Shown here piece after piece: positions 37,471-50,275 of a stretch of 64,000 nucleotides of DNA. Position numbers and translations under genes: made by a program. Each line of letters begins with the position of its first letter. Position 1 is the stretch's first letter. The stretch comes from an uncultured Pelagibacteraceae bacterium (GTDB lineage: Bacteria > Pseudomonadota > Alphaproteobacteria > Pelagibacterales > Pelagibacteraceae). A model generated the notes under the pieces. The model saw only the letters and a program-made list of their open reading frames with translations, did no database searches and was not told the DNA's origin. The stretch covers positions 1 through 64,000 of the forward strand of contig CACNXC010000001.1 in assembly GCA_902624315.1 (NCBI GenBank). Reading direction: 5' to 3'.

Positions 37471-37731
37471 ATGAGTTCTGAAATTCGTCAACATATTATC
37501 GAAGACGCATCTAAAAAAAGTGAAATTTTTAGTGCTCAACTATTAAAACTTCCTATCAAAAAAAAAATTTTAAAATCAAAAACCACTAATCTAGATAAAT
37601 GTGCATATTGGAAACTTTATGACAAAACAAATATTCATGAAGATGGTGACCAGTTGAAAGCAGTAACAGGAATCTGTTTAGTATTGGGCGTGTTTAGTTT
37701 TATTGGTTTATATTCGAGTTTATTAAGTTAA
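37471..37731 (+). CDS. Small protein with C-terminal membrane segment
   Basis: I do not recognise this 86-residue protein. The first 60 residues are soluble and charged, with a lysine-rich patch (KLPIKKKILKSK) and one cysteine. About residues 65-85 form a single hydrophobic segment with GxxLVLGVFSF character, so it is probably tail-anchored with its N-terminus in the cytosol. It follows carB after 104 bases and ends exactly one base before the stop codon of the opposing oxygenase gene. Codon use resembles its neighbours. Confidence 0.6.
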   Translation: MSSEIRQHIIEDASKKSEIFSAQLLKLPIKKKILKSKTTNLDKCAYWKLYDKTNIHEDGDQLKAVTGICLVLGVFSFIGLYSSLLS

Positions 37732-38394
37732 TCACTCAACTTTCCAATCAGTGGGAAAAGTGACATAATTTACCTGAATACATCTTCTTTCCTTTATAAT
37801 CTTCTTTTTTTCCATACCATGCCAAGTATTAGGTCCACTAGTGAATAAATATCCATAATTATGTTTGTAAGGAACCGTTTTAACCTTTTCTAATTTTTCA
37901 TTATAAAAATCAGTGCCCAGATCCTCTGACTCTTTTGCATTATTAACAAAAATCAAACCTGACATTAACTTTTCTTTAATATCGCAATGCGGTTTAAGCC
38001 AAAAACCTTCACGATCACATATAATTTCAACTCTAACATATGAATTAGATAAATCTTTATCAATCATTTTTGAAATTGCGTTACAAGTTTCCTTTGATTG
38101 AAGTTCGTTAATAAATTTTACCAAATTTGGAAATTGTGATGCATTTTCTTTAGTGACAAAACATCTAAACTTGATTGCCTTTCCTCCAGATGCTATTCCT
38201 TCTCTAAATTCTGCTGCACCACCATCTATAGCTCTTGTTCCATCATAATTAAGATTATGTTTACTGATGTCAGGGATATCTGCATTTTCAATTTCTTTAA
38301 TTGCTTTATCGCTTAAGGCATTATTATATTCCCAATGATTAAAAGGAGATTCATATTTTTTTGCGTTGTTTAAAATGGAATTAAGAAAAGTCAT
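37732..38394 (-). CDS. 2-oxoglutarate/Fe(II) oxygenase-like protein
   Basis: A 220-residue protein with the double-stranded beta-helix dioxygenase pattern. The iron ligands can be placed in LKPHCDIKEK (H-x-D) and in NTWHGME (distal H), with the 2-oxoglutarate-binding arginine in KERRCIQVNYV about ten residues further. Its substrate cannot be told from sequence. It overlaps the ELM1-like gene by 14 bases and lies downstream of it, so the two are probably cotranslated and perhaps act on the same product. Confidence 0.72.
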   Translation of the reverse strand: MTFLNSILNNAKKYESPFNHWEYNNALSDKAIKEIENADIPDISKHNLNYDGTRAIDGGAAEFREGIASGGKAIKFRCFVTKENASQFPNLVKFINELQSKETCNAISKMIDKDLSNSYVRVEIICDREGFWLKPHCDIKEKLMSGLIFVNNAKESEDLGTDFYNEKLEKVKTVPYKHNYGYLFTSGPNTWHGMEKKKIIKERRCIQVNYVTFPTDWKVE

Positions 38395-39331
38395 AATTTT
38401 GAAATTTTTTTTCTATATAACCTGCTATTCTATCAGTTTCATTAAGTTTTTTATAATCCCAACTTTCAACAGAAGAGTCCAGATTTCTTATAATATCTAA
38501 AGATTTGAACAACTCAAAAAATTTTTTGAAGCGGTAATTGTTCTTAATTGCTGGCATATCTGCTACATATATAGGTTTACCTGTAATTGCAGCTTCAGAT
38601 ATCATGGACGTTGAGTCACAAGTTACCACTATATGGTCTGCTAACTTAAGTGATGATAAATAAGCTTTTTTATCAATATCTGAAATAATAATTTGATCCC
38701 CATTATAAAAATCTTTAGCTTTATCAATAATTCTTTGGGGTGTTCTCATTGAAGGAATAAAAATTAATTGGTAGCCATTATCAAGAAAATTTTTTTTGAT
38801 TTTATGGAAAATTTCTTCAACTAAATTATCCCTAAAATTATAGTATTTATTTGGACCACCAACAACAAGTACAACTACTTTTTCTTTTTGAATTTTTGGT
38901 TTTAAATAATTTATATTATCATCTAATTCACTTTCTCGTAGATAGTGTATGGCCCCTTTAGTTGATAATACGTTTTCACCTTTTAGATCATCATGTTCTG
39001 GGGCAATTACAAAATCGAAATTATTTAAAGATACCTTCGGATCTTGGATATGAATATTCATGATTTTATTTCCAAACTTTTTTTTTAAGAAAATTGAAGG
39101 AATTACACTTTTTCTGCCACAAGAGATCACAACATTAAATTTTTTTAAAATATCATTTTTAAAAACAAACCTTTTAATTGGCGTGATTTTTGGGGGGATC
39201 ATTTTCCAAAAATTATTCAGTTCAATTTTCTCGTGTATAAAATCTAAACCTAAAGCTTTGGCAAGTCCTTCAACTTGGCTAATCATGCCATGCATGCCCT
39301 CGGTCAATAATAAACCTTTTAATTTAGTCAT
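38381..39331 (-). CDS. ELM1-family GT-B-like protein
   Basis: A 316-residue member of the family annotated 'mitochondrial fission ELM1' (DUF1022) in bacteria. Visible family segments are LLLTEGMHGMISQVEGLAKALG near the start, VISCGRKSVIPSIFLKK, HIQDPKVSLNNFDFVIAPEHD, VLVVGGPNKYY and DHIVVTCDSTSMISEAAITGKPIYV. The last resembles the donor-binding region of GT-B glycosyltransferases. The bacterial function is unknown. It is transcribed divergently from trxB across only 21 bases. Confidence 0.8.
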   Translation of the reverse strand: MTKLKGLLLTEGMHGMISQVEGLAKALGLDFIHEKIELNNFWKMIPPKITPIKRFVFKNDILKKFNVVISCGRKSVIPSIFLKKKFGNKIMNIHIQDPKVSLNNFDFVIAPEHDDLKGENVLSTKGAIHYLRESELDDNINYLKPKIQKEKVVVLVVGGPNKYYNFRDNLVEEIFHKIKKNFLDNGYQLIFIPSMRTPQRIIDKAKDFYNGDQIIISDIDKKAYLSSLKLADHIVVTCDSTSMISEAAITGKPIYVADMPAIKNNYRFKKFFELFKSLDIIRNLDSSVESWDYKKLNETDRIAGYIEKKFQNYDFS

Positions 39332-39352
39332 TAATCACTATATAGCTTTGAT

Positions 39353-40297
39353 ATGAGTCAAAATCCAACTAAACACACAAAAGTGTTAATAATTGGGTCT
39401 GGTCCAGCTGGATATACAGCTGCTGTTTACGCGGCAAGAGCAATGTTAAATCCAATTTTAGTTTATGGTTCAGAGCCAGGTGGACAATTAACTACAACAA
39501 CGGATGTTGAAAATTTTCCAGGGTTTGCTGATGTTATTCAGGGTCCTTGGCTTATGGATCAAATGAAAGAGCAAGCAAAAGCAGTTGGAACAGAAATGAT
39601 TGAAGATCATATAAGTTCTGTCGATTTAAAAAAAACACCCTTTGAAGCTATCGGAGACACTGGTCAAAAATACACTGCTGATAGCATAATAATTTCAACA
39701 GGTGCACAAGCAAGATGGTTAAATTTAAAATCAGAACAAGAGTTTAGAGGTTTTGGAGTATCTGCATGTGCAACATGTGATGGTTTTTTCTTTAAAGACA
39801 AAGAAGTTGCTGTTGTTGGAGGAGGTAATGCAGCTGTTGAAGAAGCGATGTTTCTTACGAAATTTGCATCAAAAGTGAAATTAATTCACAGAAGAGATAA
39901 TTTAAGAGCTGAAAAAATGCTTCAAAAAAAACTTATGGAGAATAAAAAAATTGAAATTATTTGGGATAGTGTTGTTGAAGACGTTATTGGTGATAAAGAT
40001 CCAAAAAATGTTAAAGGAATTAAAATTAAGAATGTTAAAACAAATAAAATTGACGAAATTAAATTAGATGGTGTCTTCATCGCAATTGGACATGATCCAG
40101 CTACACAATTATTTAAAAATCAATTAAGTATGGATAAAGAAGGGTATTTAATAACAAAACCAGATTCAACGGAGACTAATGTACCAGGCGTTTATGCGGC
40201 TGGAGATGTAAAAGATAAAACATTCAGACAGGCAGTGACTGCTGCTGGTATGGGTTGTATGGCAGCACTAGAGGCTGAAAAGTTTTTATCACATTAA
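39353..40297 (+). CDS. trxB: Thioredoxin reductase
   Basis: FAD/NADPH enzyme that reduces thioredoxin. The FAD motif GSGPAGYTAAVYAARA lies near residue 14, the redox-active CATCDG near residue 137, the NADPH motif GGGNAAVEEA follows, and the C-terminal FAD segment is GVYAAGDVKDKTFRQAVTA. At 314 residues its length is normal. The next gene starts after one base. Confidence 0.96.
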   Translation: MSQNPTKHTKVLIIGSGPAGYTAAVYAARAMLNPILVYGSEPGGQLTTTTDVENFPGFADVIQGPWLMDQMKEQAKAVGTEMIEDHISSVDLKKTPFEAIGDTGQKYTADSIIISTGAQARWLNLKSEQEFRGFGVSACATCDGFFFKDKEVAVVGGGNAAVEEAMFLTKFASKVKLIHRRDNLRAEKMLQKKLMENKKIEIIWDSVVEDVIGDKDPKNVKGIKIKNVKTNKIDEIKLDGVFIAIGHDPATQLFKNQLSMDKEGYLITKPDSTETNVPGVYAAGDVKDKTFRQAVTAAGMGCMAALEAEKFLSH

Positions 40298-40298
40298 A

Positions 40299-41246
40299 GT
40301 GAAAAATAACCTTCATGTATTTTTAGGAGCAACAGTTGCTGATGCAGCTGCAAGACCATTACATTGGGTATACAATCAAAAAAAACTTAATTCCTATATT
40401 AAAGGTAAAAAAGACTTTACTTTTTTAAAAAAAAATAAAAGTCCTTTCTACAATATAAAAACTGGCAAAGTATCAGGTTATAATGAAATTGGACAAGTTA
40501 TGTTTCAAACACTTCTAGAAAATTATGAAGATATAGAGAAAGAATTTAAAAAAAATATTCTGAAGAATTTCGGTCCTGGAAGTGAATATTGGAAAAATTT
40601 GAATCTCAGATCAAAATATAAAAAAGTAAAAGATTGGCGTGGTATGATCAAAGGACCATGGATACACCAAAATATTATAGAAACTGTAAACAATATTAAA
40701 TCAAATAAGAAGATTTCTGGTGGAGTAAAAGTTAATGAATCTGATGGGTTTTGTGCTGCACTTCCATATTTTCTTTATGGTTATGATTTCAAAAGTCTAG
40801 AAAAAATCATAAGAATTGTGACTGCTTCAAAAATTAGTTTAAAATATGCATTAGCTAAATTTTATATAATTGATTTTGCTCTTAAAGGAGCCAAAGATCC
40901 GGTTCATGAATTTATTAAAAAATTTAAAAAAAGCACATCATTAAAAGTTATAGTTAATGATATTAAAAAAATAAGAAGATTAAATTCAAAATTTCACCCT
41001 ATCACTATTAAAAAACTTGGTATGGCATGTAGTTATCCAGGAACTTTTAATAGTTCAATATATACAATAATTAATTCAAGAAATTATAAAGAAGCTATAT
41101 TAAAAACAATAAAGGCAGGTGGTTGCAATTGCTCTAGAGCAAATTTCACTGGGGCATACTTCGCTGCATTAAAAGGGTTTAATTCAATTCCGAATTCTTG
41201 GATAAAAAAAACAATTCCAGCAAAAAAGATTTTAAGTCAAAAATAA
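40299..41246 (+). CDS. ADP-ribosylglycohydrolase-like (J1-crystallin/SelJ type)
   Basis: The all-helical ADP-ribosylglycohydrolase pattern is visible: GATVADAAARPLHWVYN at the N-terminus and AGGCNCSRANFTGAYFAALKGF then IPNSWIKKT at the C-terminus. The usual metal ligands are changed. The family's C-terminal GGDTDT becomes GGCNCS and the N-terminal TDDT is replaced (GYNEIGQVMF). This resembles the J1-crystallin/selenoprotein J branch rather than active ARH enzymes, so hydrolase activity is doubtful. It starts with GTG, one base after the trxB stop, suggesting a redox-linked operon. Length is 315 residues. Confidence 0.7.
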   Translation: MKNNLHVFLGATVADAAARPLHWVYNQKKLNSYIKGKKDFTFLKKNKSPFYNIKTGKVSGYNEIGQVMFQTLLENYEDIEKEFKKNILKNFGPGSEYWKNLNLRSKYKKVKDWRGMIKGPWIHQNIIETVNNIKSNKKISGGVKVNESDGFCAALPYFLYGYDFKSLEKIIRIVTASKISLKYALAKFYIIDFALKGAKDPVHEFIKKFKKSTSLKVIVNDIKKIRRLNSKFHPITIKKLGMACSYPGTFNSSIYTIINSRNYKEAILKTIKAGGCNCSRANFTGAYFAALKGFNSIPNSWIKKTIPAKKILSQK

Positions 41247-44629
<3,383 letters not shown>

Positions 44630-44648
<19 letters not shown>

Positions 44649-45385
44649 TAATAACTGGCGGAGCAACTAGAATTGGGGCTGCTATAGCTGAAAAATTATC
44701 AGGACCAAATAAACAAATTATAATTCATTACAATAAATCAAAAGCAAAAGCTGAAAATTTAAAAAAGAAACTTCAAAATTATGGGTCTAAAATTTATTTG
44801 GTAAAAGGAAATCTTAGTAAAGAAAAAGACGTTATGAAAATTATAAAGTTTGCTAAATCAAAACTAAAATATTTTGATTGTCTAATTAACAATGCATCTT
44901 TATTCGAAAATGATAAACTAGAAAACTTTAGTGCAAAAAGTTGGGAAAATCATATTTCAACAAATCTTAAAGCCCCCGCCCTTTTATCAAAAGAATTCTC
45001 AAAAAATATCAGGGGAAAAAATAACAATATTATTAACATTATTGATCAACGAGTATTTAAATTAACTCCATTTTTTTTTTCATACACAATAAGTAAAACC
45101 GGACTTTATACTCTTACAAAAACTAGTGCTATGAGTTTAGCACCTAATATAAGGGTAAACGGCATAGCACCAGGACCAACAATTAAAAATAAAAGGCAAT
45201 CCAAAAAACACTTTAAAAATCAATATTTATCAACACCTCTCAAAAAACAAGTTGATGTAAAAGAGATTTGTGATGCAGTTGACTTTTTTATTAAAAACAG
45301 CTCTATTACTGGTCAAATAGTAGCTATAGATAGTGGTCAAAGTTTAAACTGGCAAACACCAGACATAATGAGAGGTAAAGAGTGA
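44630..45385 (+). CDS. SDR oxidoreductase, pteridine reductase/FolM-like
   Basis: Short-chain dehydrogenase with the NADPH motif [19 protein letters not shown] in [11 protein letters not shown], and the catalytic YTISK tetrad segment. The TGGATRIG form of the cofactor motif is typical of pteridine reductases and FolM dihydromonapterin reductases. The directly following folB supports a pterin or folate substrate. Length is 251 residues. It overlaps uvrB by 19 bases and folB by 4. The substrate is inferred. Confidence 0.78.
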
Positions 45386-45807
45386 AAAAAAATAATCTTA
45401 AAATTGTAAAAATTGATAAGTCCAAAAGCTTATTTAATTATGAGAAAAAAATTCTAATTAATGAATTAATTTTAGATTTAAAACTTGGATACTATGATTT
45501 TGAAAGAGAAAAATCTCAAAAAGTAAAATTTAGTCTAGAAATAGATTATCAAGACAAAAAACCCTCAAATGACAAAGATTTAAAATCAATTGTGAATTAT
45601 GGTACAATCGTAAAATTGATTAAGAAACTTGTTAAAAAAAGGCATTATAATTTTTTAGAAACTTTAGCGGAAGCAGTTTTTGATGAATTATTTAAAGATA
45701 AAAGAATTGCAAAAATTTTGCTTAAAATTGAAAAATTAGAGATTTTAAAAGATTGCTCATCTGTTGGAATACAAATTTCTAAAATAAGAAGCCATGCTAA
45801 GTCCTGA
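45382..45807 (+). CDS. folB: Dihydroneopterin aldolase-like FolB
   Basis: Enzyme of folate synthesis converting dihydroneopterin to 6-hydroxymethyl-dihydropterin. Family segments are [49 protein letters not shown] and the closing strand [15 protein letters not shown]. It has an N-terminal extension of about 25 residues. The start is GTG, overlapping the upstream TGA as GTGA. Length is 141 residues. It is wedged between the SDR gene and uvrC, overlapping uvrC by 14 bases. Confidence 0.82.
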   Translation: MKKNNLKIVKIDKSKSLFNYEKKILINELILDLKLGYYDFEREKSQKVKFSLEIDYQDKKPSNDKDLKSIVNYGTIVKLIKKLVKKRHYNFLETLAEAVFDELFKDKRIAKILLKIEKLEILKDCSSVGIQISKIRSHAKS

Positions 45808-47629
45808 AATTGGAAAAGAAGTAATTAAAAAAGAATTATCTTTAATTCCTAAACTACCTGGTGTTTATAGAATGTTAAATTCTAAAAATGAAATTTTATA
45901 TGTTGGAAAAGCCAAAAACCTTCCAAATAGATTAAAAAGTTATGTTTCTGAAAAAAATCACATTATTAGAACTGAAAGAATGCTTTCTCAAACAGTTAGA
46001 TTGGAAATTACAACAACCACAAATGAAAGCGAGGCGTTACTATTAGAAGCTAATCTAATCAAAAAACATAAACCCAAATTTAATATACTACTTAAAGATG
46101 ATAAATCCTTTCCATACATCTTTATCTCTAAACATGAATTTCCACGCATCGAAAGACACAGAGGGGCTAAGAATAAGCCTGGAAAATATTACGGACCATT
46201 TGCAAGTTCTCTTGCAGTTAATAGTGCAATTAAAACTCTCCAAAGAATTTTTTTACTTAGATCTTGTACAGATAAACAAGTTGAAGCAGGTAATAAGACT
46301 TGTTTTAATTATTTTTTAAAAAGATGTGCTGGTCCTTGTGGAGGTAAAATCAATAAAGAGGATTATTCAAAACTTGTGGCAGCAGCTGATGAATTTTTAA
46401 GTAAAGGTAGATCACGAAAAATTCAACAAACTCTCTCAAGTCAAATGGAAAATGCAAGCGAAGAATTAGATTTTGAAAAAGCAGCTATAGTGAGAGATAA
46501 AATCAAATCTTTAAATATAATACAATCTTCTTTAACTATAAGTGATATAAATCTAACTGAAGCAGATGTGATAGCTGGCTACAAAGAGTCTGGAAAAACT
46601 TGTATTCAAGTATTTTTTTATAGATCTAAACAAAATTGGGGAAATCAAGCTTTTTTTCCAAAACATGACCCTGATGAAAAATTAAATGATATTCTAAATT
46701 CATTTGTATCTCAATTTTATGAAAATAAAGCAGTGCCAAGATCAATTATACTTAGTGAAGAAATTAAAGAAAAAAAATTAATAGAACAAACCTTATCAAA
46801 AAAAGAGAATAAACAAGTAAATATTTCTATTGCAAAAAAAGGTTCAAAATTAAAAGTAATAAACTTAGCGATTAAAAATGCCAAGAATAGCTTAAATAGA
46901 AATCTTTACGAAAATCAAAATAATAGAAAATTACTAGATGAGATTGCTAAAAAATTTAATATTGAAAATACTATAAGTCTAATCGAAGTTTACGATAATA
47001 GTCATATTCAAGGTACAAATAGTATTGGAGCTTTGATTACTTATGGAGATGAAGGTTTTGTAAAAAAGAGATATAGAAAATTTAATATTAAAAATGAAAA
47101 TTTTAAACAAGATGATTATGGTATGATTAGAGAGGTTTTGGGAAGAAGATTTAAAAGAGCTATTCAAGAAAAAGGTAATTATTTAAGTTTTCCAGATCTT
47201 GTGTTGATTGATGGGGGTAAAGGACAATACTCATCCGCTAGAGAAACACTTAATGAGCTTGGATTAAATGAAATCCCAGTTGTAGCTATTGCTAAGGGTA
47301 AATTTAGAAATAGTGGTAATGAGACTTTTTTTCATAATGGAAGAGAGTATAAATTTATGAAAAATGACCCCACTCTATTTTTTCTACAAAGAATACGTGA
47401 TGAGGCACATAGATTTGCAATAAGTGCACATAGAGCAAAAAGAAAAAAAGGTATTTCTAAATCTATGCTAGATCAAATTGAAGGAATAGGAGCAATCAGA
47501 AAAAGAGCGTTATTGAACCATTTTGGATCTGCAAAAGCTGTGGAGTCTGCTAGCCTCGATGAAATTAAATCAGTTGAAGGTGTGGAAACAAAAGTTGCAA
47601 AAAAAATATATAATTTCTTTCACGAGTAA
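45794..47629 (+). CDS. uvrC: Excinuclease ABC subunit C
   Basis: Makes both incisions in nucleotide excision repair. Domains in order: GIY-YIG nuclease ([29 protein letters not shown]), a cysteine-rich region (RSCTDKQ then [13 protein letters not shown]), a UVR domain ([11 protein letters not shown]), an RNase H-like endonuclease domain ([23 protein letters not shown]), and tandem helix-hairpin-helix motifs at the C-terminus. At 611 residues it is normal. pgsA follows after five bases. Confidence 0.97.
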   Translation: MLSPEIGKEVIKKELSLIPKLPGVYRMLNSKNEILYVGKAKNLPNRLKSYVSEKNHIIRTERMLSQTVRLEITTTTNESEALLLEANLIKKHKPKFNILLKDDKSFPYIFISKHEFPRIERHRGAKNKPGKYYGPFASSLAVNSAIKTLQRIFLLRSCTDKQVEAGNKTCFNYFLKRCAGPCGGKINKEDYSKLVAAADEFLSKGRSRKIQQTLSSQMENASEELDFEKAAIVRDKIKSLNIIQSSLTISDINLTEADVIAGYKESGKTCIQVFFYRSKQNWGNQAFFPKHDPDEKLNDILNSFVSQFYENKAVPRSIILSEEIKEKKLIEQTLSKKENKQVNISIAKKGSKLKVINLAIKNAKNSLNRNLYENQNNRKLLDEIAKKFNIENTISLIEVYDNSHIQGTNSIGALITYGDEGFVKKRYRKFNIKNENFKQDDYGMIREVLGRRFKRAIQEKGNYLSFPDLVLIDGGKGQYSSARETLNELGLNEIPVVAIAKGKFRNSGNETFFHNGREYKFMKNDPTLFFLQRIRDEAHRFAISAHRAKRKKGISKSMLDQIEGIGAIRKRALLNHFGSAKAVESASLDEIKSVEGVETKVAKKIYNFFHE

Positions 47630-47634
47630 AAATT

Positions 47635-48219
47635 ATGCTTAGAAAAATACCCAACATATTAACTGTCGGTAGAATTTTAATTGTACCCTTTTTTGTTTTA
47701 GCTTTCTACTTACCTGGATTTTATGGAGATCTAACTGCTTTAGTATTGTTCATAATTGCGTCATTTACAGATTTTTTAGATGGAATGTTGGCTAGACTAC
47801 TTGGAGAAGAGTCTAAATTAGGAGAGTTATTAGATCCAATAGCAGATAAAATTATTGTTGCTGCAGCACTAATTTTATTAGTTATGGATGGCACAATTAA
47901 AAATTATGAGGTTATTGCAGCAATTATAATTTTAACAAGAGAAATATTAATATCTGGTCTTAGGGAATTTTTAGCAAAAGGTAAGATTAAACTTCCTGTC
48001 TCTAATCTAGCAAAGCTAAAAACAGTTTTGCAAATGGTCTCAATTGGTCTTTTGCTTTCTGGAGATACGGGAAATAAAATTATTAATTTTCAAGATTATA
48101 ATGCTCAAACAATTGGTATAATTTTATTATGGCTATCAGCAGCTTTGACTTTATTCACAGGGTATGAGTATATACGTAAAGGAATAGACCACGCTATATC
48201 AGAAGACAGTAAAGATTAG
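47635..48219 (+). CDS. pgsA: Phosphatidylglycerophosphate synthase
   Basis: CDP-alcohol phosphotransferase that commits CDP-diacylglycerol to phosphatidylglycerol. The family signature D-x2-D-G-x2-A-R-x8-G-x3-D-x3-D is fully present in DFLDGMLARLL and GELLDPIADK. Several membrane segments follow. At 194 residues its length is normal. It follows uvrC, an association seen in many proteobacteria. Its TAG shares three bases with the TAA of the opposing ilvE. Confidence 0.95.
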   Translation: MLRKIPNILTVGRILIVPFFVLAFYLPGFYGDLTALVLFIIASFTDFLDGMLARLLGEESKLGELLDPIADKIIVAAALILLVMDGTIKNYEVIAAIIILTREILISGLREFLAKGKIKLPVSNLAKLKTVLQMVSIGLLLSGDTGNKIINFQDYNAQTIGIILLWLSAALTLFTGYEYIRKGIDHAISEDSKD

Positions 48220-49097
48220 GCAGCCTTTTTCTTTTTTACCAAAGCTAAATAGTTCTCATTTAAATCAATTATCAAATCGCAAACTTTAAATTGATAATTT
48301 GCAATAGTAGATACAGGGGTTACTTCAGCTGCAGTGCCTGTTAAAAAACATCCAACAAAATCTTTTAATTCTTCTGGTTTTATTTTTCTCTCATGTACTT
48401 TAATATTTTTAGATTTTGCAATTTGAATTACAGTTCTTCGAGTAATTCCATCTAAAAAAGAATCTGGTATTGGAGTGTGTAGCTCACCATTTTTATCTTT
48501 GAAAAAAATATTTGCTCCAGTTGCTTCTGCAATATTATCCTCATGATCTAACATAAGTGAGTCTGTATAACCTTGTTTTTCTGCTTCGTGTTTTGAAAGG
48601 GTGCAAATCATATACAATCCAGAGGCTTTTGTGTCCCAAGGAATAGTGTTAGGGGCGGGTCTTCGCCAGTTTGAAATATTTAATTTGATACCTTCAACCT
48701 TAAGTTTAGGATCAAAATATGAACCCCACTCCCAAGTTGCAATTGCTACATGAATTTTAGTTTGCTGAGCTGAAATAGCCATCATTTCACTACCTCTCCA
48801 AACTACGGGTCTAACATATCCATTCTCTACTTTTTGAGTAGAGATTATTTTATTGCTCGCTTTATTAATTTCATCTTCGGTATATGGTATTTCAATTCCC
48901 ATTCTCTTTGCGGAGTAAAATAATCTGGAAGTATGTTCTTCTAATTTAAAAATTGAACCATCATACACACGTTCTCCCTCGAAAACACAGCTCGCATAAT
49001 GTAATCCATGGCTCAGAACATGAACCTTAACATCAGACCAATCGACTAATTCGCCATTGTACCATATTTTACCTGATCTTTTATCGTAGGGTATCAT
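48216..49097 (-). CDS. ilvE: Branched-chain amino acid aminotransferase
   Basis: Fold-type IV PLP enzyme making leucine, isoleucine and valine from their keto acids. HGLHYASCVFEGERVY at the N-terminus, the PLP lysine in WDTKASGLYM, the GYTDSLMLDHEDNIAEATGANIFF segment and GCFLTGTAAEVTPV near the end are all typical. At 293 residues it is normal. It is divergent from the MarR gene across a 70-base gap. Confidence 0.93.
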   Translation of the reverse strand: MIPYDKRSGKIWYNGELVDWSDVKVHVLSHGLHYASCVFEGERVYDGSIFKLEEHTSRLFYSAKRMGIEIPYTEDEINKASNKIISTQKVENGYVRPVVWRGSEMMAISAQQTKIHVAIATWEWGSYFDPKLKVEGIKLNISNWRRPAPNTIPWDTKASGLYMICTLSKHEAEKQGYTDSLMLDHEDNIAEATGANIFFKDKNGELHTPIPDSFLDGITRRTVIQIAKSKNIKVHERKIKPEELKDFVGCFLTGTAAEVTPVSTIANYQFKVCDLIIDLNENYLALVKKKKAA

Positions 49098-49167
49098 TAT
49101 GAAATAAAAAAATTCTTACTGAAAAAATATCTTTGTATCTGTAATATGTCAATATAACTTACCAATA

Positions 49168-49605
49168 ATGAAACAACTTTTATATTTGAGAGATGATCAA
49201 TTAAAAGATTTAATCGAAAAGCTTTTTATAGGCTACAGAGAAACATTTTCAGACTCAAAAAAGATATTAAATAAGTATAAAATTGGCCTAGCACACCAAA
49301 AAGTTATTCATTTGTTATCCATGTATGAAGGGATCACTATTTCAGAGTTACTTAAAAGACTTAAAGTAACCAAGCAAAGCCTTAATAGAGTTTTAAAAGA
49401 TCTAATTAAACTAGACATAATAATTTTTAAAAAAGATGAGCAGGATACAAGAATAAAACATGTATTTCTTAATGATAAAGGAAAAAAAATATTTAATGAA
49501 ATTTTTGAAATTCAAAAAAAAAGAATTCATAGCGCGTTACTTAAATCAAGCTCAGAAGAGGTCATTAACTTTGATAACGTTTTAAAAAAAATAATTAATG
49601 GATAA
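49168..49605 (+). CDS. MarR-family regulator, PetP-like
   Basis: Winged-helix regulator of 145 residues. The recognition region is ITISELLKRLKVTKQSLNRVLKDLIKLDII, and the wing contains DEQDTRIKHVFLNDKG. A MarR gene directly followed by an OmpR-type regulator matches the alphaproteobacterial petP-petR arrangement, known in Rhodobacter for control of petABC. The petABC operon is in this window but 8 kb away, so the link is only suggestive. It overlaps the response regulator by 8 bases. Confidence 0.82.
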   Translation: MKQLLYLRDDQLKDLIEKLFIGYRETFSDSKKILNKYKIGLAHQKVIHLLSMYEGITISELLKRLKVTKQSLNRVLKDLIKLDIIIFKKDEQDTRIKHVFLNDKGKKIFNEIFEIQKKRIHSALLKSSSEEVINFDNVLKKIING

Positions 49606-50275
49606 TTTTGTAGCTCATATTTTAGTTGTTGATGATGATGAAGGTATCAGAACTCTTGTTAAAAAATATTTAAATGAAAATAATTACCTTGTTACAACTG
49701 CAAATAGCGCAGAAGATGCTTTTGAAAAAATACAAATAATCAAATATGACCTAATCATACTAGATATTATGATGCCAGGTAAAAGTGGCTTAGAGTTTAT
49801 TAAAGAAAATCAAAAAAAACTGGATACACCTGTGATTTTATTAACTGCCAAAGGTGAGGCAGATGAAAGGGTTGAGGGTTTAGAAGTTGGCGCTGATGAC
49901 TATCTTCCAAAACCTTTCGAGCCTAAAGAGTTACTATTGAGAATTCAAAATATAATTCGAAAAACAAAAAAGAGTGATCAAAAACGTGTAATACAATTTG
50001 AAAATATTAAAATTGATTTGAATAAACAACTAATTATCAAGAAAAATACAGAATACAAAATTAACAACACAGAGAAAAAAATTTTAGAAAAAATGATTAA
50101 TAATCCTGGTAAGACTTTTTCACGTGAAGATATTGGTATTCTTACTGCGCTTGATAAAGAGAGATCAATAGATGTTATAATCACAAGACTTAGAAAAAAA
50201 ATTGAAATTGATCCAAAAAATCCTAAGTTTTTACAAACAATAAGAGGAGCTGGATATGTTCTATGGATTGAGTAA
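49598..50275 (+). CDS. ompR: OmpR-family response regulator (PetR/OmpR-like)
   Basis: Receiver domain with acidic pocket VVDDDEG and phosphoacceptor aspartate at about residue 56 (IILDIMMPG), the conserved LLTAKGEADERVEGLEVGADDYLPKPF, and a C-terminal winged helix ending in FLQTIRGAGYVLW. At 225 residues its length is normal. It overlaps the kinase gene by 20 bases, so the two are surely a cognate pair. The symbol is a family assignment; PetR would be an equally valid name. Confidence 0.9.
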   Translation: MDNFVAHILVVDDDEGIRTLVKKYLNENNYLVTTANSAEDAFEKIQIIKYDLIILDIMMPGKSGLEFIKENQKKLDTPVILLTAKGEADERVEGLEVGADDYLPKPFEPKELLLRIQNIIRKTKKSDQKRVIQFENIKIDLNKQLIIKKNTEYKINNTEKKILEKMINNPGKTFSREDIGILTALDKERSIDVIITRLRKKIEIDPKNPKFLQTIRGAGYVLWIE

